NCBI GenBank assembly: GCA_944384105.1
Contig: CALWSC010000047.1
Span: forward strand, 1-43,662
DNA: 43,662 nucleotides
Direction of reading: 5' to 3'
Source of the DNA: an uncultured Lachnospiraceae bacterium
Lineage (GTDB): Bacteria; Bacillota; Clostridia; Lachnospirales; Lachnospiraceae
Shown: in pieces, positions 43,656 to 43,662 of the stretch
Numbering within the stretch: the stretch's first letter is position 1
Layout: every line of letters starts with the position of its first letter
Notes under the pieces: generated by a model
Seen by the model: the letters and a program-made list of their open reading frames with translations, nothing else
Told to the model about the DNA's origin: nothing
The model's database searches: none
Made by a program: the position numbers and the translations under genes

Positions 43656-43662
43656 CAAATGG

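Overview
The window looks like chromosomal DNA of a Lachnospiraceae-type Clostridium relative (Firmicutes). The evidence is near-neutral GC, strong Shine-Dalgarno (SD) sequences, TTGACA/TATAAT-type promoters, an FMN riboswitch in front of ribU, the order tig-clpP-clpX-lon-engB, and the order ecfA1-ecfA2-ecfT-truA-rplM-rpsI. The genus assignment is inference.

Layout. 1-9.2 kb: 3' part of tex; FMN riboswitch with terminator and the riboflavin ECF S component ribU; a NUDIX hydrolase; a convergent subtilisin-like protease of the Csp type; an ABC exporter; two PLP aminotransferases, the second resembling HisC. 9.2-24 kb: an accessory surface-protein island. It holds a two-promoter leader with a possible structured RNA, a large secreted Ig-like/cell-wall-binding protein (gene A, +), a second secreted repeat protein (gene C, +), degraded repeat-protein remnants, about 1 kb with no clear gene, a large intact homologue of A on the other strand that lacks its own signal peptide and ribosome binding site (gene B, -), and a large serine recombinase (+). 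24-34 kb: dapF, asnA, a zinc-ribbon membrane protein, a MATE exporter, a PF06541-type membrane protein, an orphan substrate-binding lipoprotein, proC, an XRE regulator, a CYTH protein and a DJ-1/PfpI protein. 33-43.6 kb: the protein quality control cluster tig-clpP-clpX-lon-engB, the ECF energising module ecfA1-ecfA2-ecfT, then truA and the rplM-rpsI operon, closed by a strong terminator.

The most interesting structure is the 9.6-22 kb island. A and B face each other. Both carry the same short sequence at the end of the signal peptide (9715-9772 and, inverted, 21808-21865), in the same reading frame. B is an open frame of about 1,190 codons whose homology to A stops just upstream of that block, so it has neither promoter, SD nor signal peptide. 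Inverting the 12.1 kb between the blocks would fuse the expressed leader and signal peptide of A to the body of B and silence A. A large serine recombinase lies just outside the segment. I propose a two-state surface-protein switch (expression site plus silent body). Gene architecture and in-frame homology are visible in the sequence; inversion itself, and the recombinase as its agent, are inference.
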